A stretch of 17,813 nt of DNA. It comes from B16-G9 sp964400655 (GTDB lineage Bacteria; Bacteroidota; Bacteroidia; Bacteroidales; F082). Each line of letters opens with the position of its first letter. Position 1 is the stretch's first letter. Under the pieces are notes generated by a model. It was given only the letters and a program-made list of their open reading frames with translations. It ran no database searches and was not told the DNA's origin. The position numbers and the translations under genes are program-made. Positions 14,509 through 17,813 of this stretch are shown here, piece by piece. The DNA lies in contig CAYNVN010000141.1 in assembly GCA_964400655.1 (NCBI GenBank), positions 1 through 17,813 on the forward strand. The letters run 5' to 3'.

Positions 14509-14585
14509 TGGTGATCCCGGCAGGACTCGAACCTGCGACCCGCAGCTTAGAAGGCTGCTGCTCTATCCAGCTGAGCTACGAGACC
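14509..14585 (-). tRNA. tRNA-Arg (anticodon UCU), CCA encoded
   Basis: The minus strand folds as a tRNA. Acceptor GGTCTCG (from 14585) pairs with CGGGATC (14519-14513) with two G-T pairs. The D arm is GCTCAGCTGGATAGAGC. The anticodon arm is GCAGC-CTTCTAA-GCTGC, so the anticodon is TCT and decodes AGA/AGG arginine codons. The T arm is CGCAGG-TTCGAGT-CCTGC. Discriminator A at 14512 is followed by an encoded CCA (14511-14509). A TAttTTTG box (14614-14607) lies 22 bases upstream of the 5' end and a strong terminator lies downstream, so it is a single-gene transcript. Confidence 0.97.
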
Positions 14586-14606
14586 ATCGTTTGATTAAAG
14601 CGGGTG

Positions 14607-14614
14607 CAAAAATA
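14607..14614 (-). promoter_or_regulatory. -7 promoter box of tRNA-Arg (TATTTTTG)
   Basis: An exact TAnnTTTG match on the minus strand, 22 bases before the mature tRNA 5' end. No -33 TTTG is seen in the AT-rich DNA upstream. Confidence 0.45.
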
Positions 14615-14765
14615 TAAAAAAAATAAAATGTATTATAAATTACATGAAATATTTAAAATATCAACAGCCTTTAATAAACAGCTGAAATTTAAGAAGTAGT
14701 AATTTTAAGAGATGATAAAAAGCAAAAACTTACCCGGCTTGATAAGGTAGTTACACTGTTTTGTT

Positions 14766-14773
14766 TATTTTTG
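14766..14773 (+). promoter_or_regulatory. -7 promoter box of the 166-aa membrane protein gene
   Basis: TATTTTTG on the plus strand is an exact -7 match, about 30 bases before the ATG at 14803. The nearest -33-like CTTG lies 24 bases upstream, longer than the usual 19-21. Confidence 0.4.
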
Positions 14774-14802
14774 GCCACCTCAACCATAAATTATGAAATC
14801 TT

Positions 14803-15303
14803 ATGTCGTCACGAAAAACACTCTTTAAAGAAGTACAGCATCTGCAAAAATGGATCGTCTATCTGGTTACTGTAATTCTGCTTTTGGTTTTGAGCTATAT
14901 GTATTACCATACCTATGAAATGAAACTAAAAGAGACTTCAATTTTGGGTTTATCAACGGAGTATAAACTTATGCTGGCTGCCGATATTATCGGAACCATT
15001 ATAATTCTCGGGTTACTTTTTATTATTTGGACCTATAAAATGGTTGTAAAAGTATCGCACCGTTCTTTTTACTACAAGTTCCCTCCGGTTAAGCCTAATT
15101 ATAAAAAAATACATACTCACCGTTTTCTTGAGGTAAAACGAGCCACAACCGACGACCTGCCTCGCGGTACCGTAAAAATAAGAATGAAAGGCAAAGAAGG
15201 GGTATTTATGGATTTGGAAGATGATAAAAGGGTTTTTGTGGGTTCGCAACACCCCGACAAACTTGAACAGGCCATTAAACGAATGTTGGAAGCCGAGCCT
15301 TAA
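14803..15303 (+). CDS. Small membrane protein with PH-like domain, relative of the SPFH-cassette protein
   Basis: A 166-aa protein with two membrane segments (about 18-36 and 55-80), a beta-rich domain (about 90-150) and a terminal helix. It has the same plan as the 177-aa protein at 10136-10669. The ends align: KRVFVGSQHPDKLEQAIKRML here and KRLLIGTQRPEAIKRAMEKLM there. The N-terminal KEVQHLQKWIVYLV matches KEEQRFNQLWLKLI in position and character. No enzymatic motif is visible. It is a single gene between the tRNA and coaD, on the plus strand. An ATG ten bases upstream is in another frame. Similarity to the other protein suggests duplication or a shared family rather than a known function. 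Confidence 0.8.
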   Translation: MSSRKTLFKEVQHLQKWIVYLVTVILLLVLSYMYYHTYEMKLKETSILGLSTEYKLMLAADIIGTIIILGLLFIIWTYKMVVKVSHRSFYYKFPPVKPNYKKIHTHRFLEVKRATTDDLPRGTVKIRMKGKEGVFMDLEDDKRVFVGSQHPDKLEQAIKRMLEAEP

Positions 15304-15329
15304 AACAGCACTGTTACAAGATTTTTTTT
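15304..15329 (+). terminator. Weak terminator after the 166-aa gene
   Basis: AACAG-CA-CTGTT (15304-15315), immediately past the stop codon, is followed after six bases by eight Ts (15322-15329). The stem is short and the gap to the T-run long, so efficiency is doubtful. Confidence 0.3.
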
Positions 15330-15386
15330 GGCGAAAGCATATTAAAATCGCTATCCGGTAATTACAGATAAGAACCGCCTGTTTAC

Positions 15387-15842
15387 CTATACCTTAACTA
15401 CCTCCGGAACAAGTCCCTTTATGCTTCCTCCATGACGGATTACATCTCTTACAATTGAGGAGGAGATGGGTGTGTATTCGGCTTCGGTAAGAATAAAGAT
15501 GGTGTCAATTTGAGGGGCAAGTGTACGGTTAACCTGACCGATACCACGCTCATATTCAAAATCGGCCGCAGTTCGTAATCCTCGCAAAATATATTTGGCC
15601 TGTTTTCTTTTACAAAAGTCAACCGTTAGTCCTTCAAATGTTTCAACTTTTATTTTCGGTTCATCATTAAAAGCTTCCTCTATCCATTGTTTGCGTTGTA
15701 AAAGGCTGAACATGCCATGTTTTTCGGAATTGATACCAATGGCAATTATAATTTCGTCGAAAAGAGGGAGCGCGCGTTTTACTACCGAAACGTGGCCTAA
15801 TGTTATGGGATCGAACGATCCCGGGAATACTGCTCTTATCAT
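15387..15842 (-). CDS. coaD: Phosphopantetheine adenylyltransferase CoaD
   Basis: A 151-aa enzyme of the nucleotidyltransferase superfamily. It transfers AMP from ATP to 4'-phosphopantetheine, the penultimate step of coenzyme A synthesis, and works as a hexamer in the cytoplasm. The N-terminal motif GSFDPITLGH (8-17) holds the T/HxxH nucleotide site (T14, H17). KYILRGLR supplies the conserved Arg for substrate binding, and ISSSIVRD (126-133) is the C-terminal signature. An in-frame TTG nine codons upstream is part of the -7 box at 15867-15874, so the ATG at 15842 is the better start and gives normal length. It is divergent from tyrS. Confidence 0.95.
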   Translation of the reverse strand: MIRAVFPGSFDPITLGHVSVVKRALPLFDEIIIAIGINSEKHGMFSLLQRKQWIEEAFNDEPKIKVETFEGLTVDFCKRKQAKYILRGLRTAADFEYERGIGQVNRTLAPQIDTIFILTEAEYTPISSSIVRDVIRHGGSIKGLVPEVVKV

Positions 15843-15866
15843 TGGGTTGTGTTTTTCCTTTAATGT

Positions 15867-15897
15867 CAAAAATAGTAAATTAACCGTTCATCCGAAA
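15867..15897 (-). promoter_or_regulatory. Promoter of coaD
   Basis: On the minus strand TTTC (15897-15894), a 19-base spacer and TATTTTTG (15874-15867) form a near-consensus Bacteroidota promoter. The leader would be about 20 bases. It lies back to back with the tyrS promoter. Confidence 0.55.
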
Positions 15898-15945
15898 AAA
15901 TCTGCGGAGTAATGTATTTAATGTATGGTGAGAACGGCAAATATT

Positions 15946-15953
15946 TATCTTTG
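15946..15953 (+). promoter_or_regulatory. -7 promoter box of tyrS (TATCTTTG)
   Basis: An exact TAnnTTTG match on the plus strand, with a partial -33 (TATG at 15924-15927, 18-base spacer). Transcription would begin near 15960. That is downstream of the in-frame ATG at 15912, ruling it out as the start from this promoter. Confidence 0.55.
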
Positions 15954-15980
15954 CGCAAAAAATATAATGCCGTGAAAATA

Positions 15981-17276
15981 GTGAAGAATTTTGTAGAGGA
16001 ATTACGATGGAGGGGAATGATACATGATGTTACCCCGGGAACTGAAAAACAACTTATGCAGGAGATGACCAGCGGTTATGTGGGTATCGACCCAACAGCG
16101 GACTCGCTGCATATCGGCCACCTGGTGGGGGTAATGATGCTTCGTCATTTGCAGTTGGCTGGTCACCGTCCCATTGCATTGCTGGGAGGGGCTACCGGCA
16201 TGATTGGCGACCCTTCGGGAAAGTCGGCCGAACGTAACCTGTTAAACGAAGAAACCTTACGCTCCAACGAAGAGGGGCTGAAAAAACAACTGGCAAAATT
16301 CCTCGATTTTGAAAGCGATAAGGAAAACAAAGCCCTGCTCGTTAACAATTACGACTGGATGAAAGATTTCAGTTTTCTTGATTTTATCCGCGACATCGGT
16401 AAACATATTACGGTAAATTATATGATGTCGAAGGAGTCGGTGAAAAAAAGAATTTCGCCCGACAATAAATCGGGGATGTCATTTACCGAATTTTCTTATC
16501 AGCTTGTTCAGGGGTACGATTTTCTCTACCTATATCAGCATAAAAACTGCAAACTTCAAATGGGTGGTGCCGATCAGTGGGGAAACATCACCACAGGAAC
16601 CGAACTTATCAGACGTAAACTGGGACACGAAAACAATGCCTTTGCACTGACCTGCCCTTTAATTACCAAGGCCGATGGCGGTAAATTCGGAAAAACCGAA
16701 AGCGGTAACATCTGGTTAGATCCCGAAAAAACATCGCCTTACGAATTTTACCAGTTTTGGCTTAATGTTTCGGATGAAGATGCGGAAAAGTACATTAAAA
16801 TTTTTACCCTGCTGGACAGAGAAACCATTGAAAAATTAACAGCCGAACATAAAGAAGCACCGCATTTACGACTGTTGCAAAAAAACCTCGCCAAAGAGAT
16901 TACCATTACAGTCCATTCGGAGTCGGCATACGATTCTGCCGTGGAGGCTTCGCAAATACTTTTTGGAAAAGGTACAACCGACAGTTTGAAAAAACTGGAC
17001 GAAAGAACATTTTTAGATGTTTTTAAAGGGGTACCTCAATCGGAAATTACCAAAGATGAGCTGTTTCAATTGGGATTGCTTGATTTTCTTTCGGCAAAAG
17101 CCGGCGCTTTTAAATCGAATGGTGAAGCACGCAGGATGTTAAAGGATAATGCGGTTTCGATTAATAAACAAAAAATTAAAGAGGACTACAGGCTTTCGGA
17201 AAACGACCTGCTTAACGATAAATACATTCTTGTTCAAAAAGGAAAGAAGAACTATTTTATTGTTAAAGTGAAATAG
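15981..17276 (+). CDS. tyrS: Tyrosyl-tRNA synthetase
   Basis: A class I synthetase that charges tRNA-Tyr with tyrosine. Motifs: YVGIDPTADSLHIGH with the HIGH box at 44-47, ATGMIGDPSGKS, the tyrosine pocket YQLVQGYDF, QMGGADQWGN, and the KMSKS-type loop KFGKTE at 235-240. A C-terminal S4 RNA-binding domain (about 360-425) contains FKSNGEARRMLKDNAVSINKQKI. The frame is open from an ATG at 15912, but that ATG lies upstream of the predicted transcription start. Family members begin at xKNFVEELRWRGM, so the GTG at 15981 is chosen, giving 431 aa, the usual length; GTG 15972 is also possible. It is convergent with the transglutaminase-like gene. Confidence 0.92.
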   Translation: MKNFVEELRWRGMIHDVTPGTEKQLMQEMTSGYVGIDPTADSLHIGHLVGVMMLRHLQLAGHRPIALLGGATGMIGDPSGKSAERNLLNEETLRSNEEGLKKQLAKFLDFESDKENKALLVNNYDWMKDFSFLDFIRDIGKHITVNYMMSKESVKKRISPDNKSGMSFTEFSYQLVQGYDFLYLYQHKNCKLQMGGADQWGNITTGTELIRRKLGHENNAFALTCPLITKADGGKFGKTESGNIWLDPEKTSPYEFYQFWLNVSDEDAEKYIKIFTLLDRETIEKLTAEHKEAPHLRLLQKNLAKEITITVHSESAYDSAVEASQILFGKGTTDSLKKLDERTFLDVFKGVPQSEITKDELFQLGLLDFLSAKAGAFKSNGEARRMLKDNAVSINKQKIKEDYRLSENDLLNDKYILVQKGKKNYFIVKVK

Positions 17277-17327
17277 ATTAAGGAGCAAGAACTTGATGAA
17301 CATAAGGTTTATCAGGTGCATTGAATT

Positions 17328-17813
17328 TTACTCTTTTTCAACAAACAGCTCCTTTAGCTTGTTAATGTAACCGCTTTTCACTTTCTTATTTTCGCGGGAA
17401 TATGCTTTCTCAAGCTCAGTTAAATAACGTTTGATAATCAACTTGTTGGAAGCGGGAAGAAAATAGTGCTCTTTATGCTTTAGTTTAACCTGTTTTATAT
17501 AAAGCTCAATTTCATTGTCGGTAAAAACAGCTCCTCCGTTATACGGGTTAATGTAAAAAAGCACATCGTTACGGGTATAACCATCGTTGTTTTTAAGTTT
17601 GTGTCTGTCGTCAACGTAAGCAAGTATTAAATGGCCGGGTAAATTAACACCGTAAACCGGAAGTCCGAGGTGCTGTGCCGCAATAAGGTAAAGAAGCCCT
17701 GTTGAAGTTGGGTTACCCTCTTTGTAGTTTAAAAGATTAGAGAAAAAGAAATGCTGTACCTCCTCATTGTTGGTTTGTTTGCTGTTAAATCCGTGGACTT
17801 CAAAAAAAATATG
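17328..17813 (-). CDS. Transglutaminase-like (SirB1/Transglut_core2) protein, 5' end missing
   Basis: 161 codons of the C-terminal part are visible; the frame is open to the right edge with no start codon in view. The segment NYKEGNPTSTGLLYLIAAQHLGLPVYGVNLPGHLILAY (29-66 of the visible part) is the hallmark of the transglutaminase-like family that includes SirB1, with the conserved GVNLPGH histidine. The catalytic Cys, if there is one, would lie upstream of the window. The C-terminus is lysine- and glutamate-rich and helical (KLKHKEHYFLPASNK, then ELEKAYSRENKKVKSG). No function is established for most members. It is convergent with tyrS across 51 bases. Confidence 0.85.
   Translation of the reverse strand, partial: HIFFEVHGFNSKQTNNEEVQHFFFSNLLNYKEGNPTSTGLLYLIAAQHLGLPVYGVNLPGHLILAYVDDRHKLKNNDGYTRNDVLFYINPYNGGAVFTDNEIELYIKQVKLKHKEHYFLPASNKLIIKRYLTELEKAYSRENKKVKSGYINKLKELFVEKE

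Noticed and set aside
14509..14585. Attachment-site duplication of the tRNA-Arg 3' end
   Set aside because: No second copy of the T-arm/acceptor sequence was found in the window.
15912..15980. N-terminal extension of TyrS from the ATG at 15912
   Set aside because: It overlaps the promoter and does not match the family N-terminus.

Overview
The window reads as Bacteroidota chromosome, probably Bacteroidales/Marinilabiliales-like. It is AT-rich. Many gene starts are preceded by the Bacteroidota promoter box TAnnTTTG, and Shine-Dalgarno sites are largely missing. Several families are typical of the phylum: DUF3822 next to rsmD, an S37 peptidase, and a signal peptide-TPR-membrane-HTH regulator. 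The assignment rests on gene content and promoter style, not on a marker-gene comparison.

Layout. From 1 to 13.5 kb every gene is on the minus strand. In transcription order (high to low coordinate) they are: a TPR/HTH membrane regulator; a cassette of SPFH protein, small PH-like membrane protein and a 53-aa ribbon-helix-helix protein; a chagasin-like lipoprotein followed by a secreted S37 peptidase; a palindrome-rich MITE-like repeat; a solitary PD-(D/E)xK protein; a four-gene run (pseudopilin-like protein, DUF3822, rsmD, LTA-synthase-like membrane phosphotransferase); comM; a response regulator-histidine kinase; and the start of a MenI/PaaI-type hotdog thioesterase cut by the window edge. 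From 13.5 to 14.5 kb there is a gene-poor AT-rich stretch. It ends at a tRNA-Arg(UCU) and carries the start of a CRISPR-associated DUF1887 (Card1/Can2-like) gene that stops after 27 codons. Beyond the tRNA lie a second small PH-like membrane protein (+), divergent coaD (-) and tyrS (+), and a partial transglutaminase-like gene (-) running off the right edge.

How the genes fit together. Housekeeping genes (comM, rsmD, coaD, tyrS, tRNA-Arg) are interleaved with envelope genes. Three groups look like functional units. (1) SPFH + PH-like + ribbon-helix-helix, with the last two overlapping by 8 bases, suggests a membrane scaffold coupled to a small DNA-binding protein. (2) A lipoprotein protease inhibitor precedes a secreted serine peptidase behind one promoter. 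(3) A pilin-like protein precedes DUF3822 (possibly actin-like fold, as in PilM/GspL) in a run with rsmD. None of these links is proven from sequence.

The most unusual item is the DUF1887 remnant at 14301-14384. It sits behind a perfect TTTG-N19-TAtcTTTG promoter with a duplicated 20-bp motif just upstream. It looks like the relic of a type III CRISPR accessory nuclease, although no CRISPR array or other cas gene is visible here.
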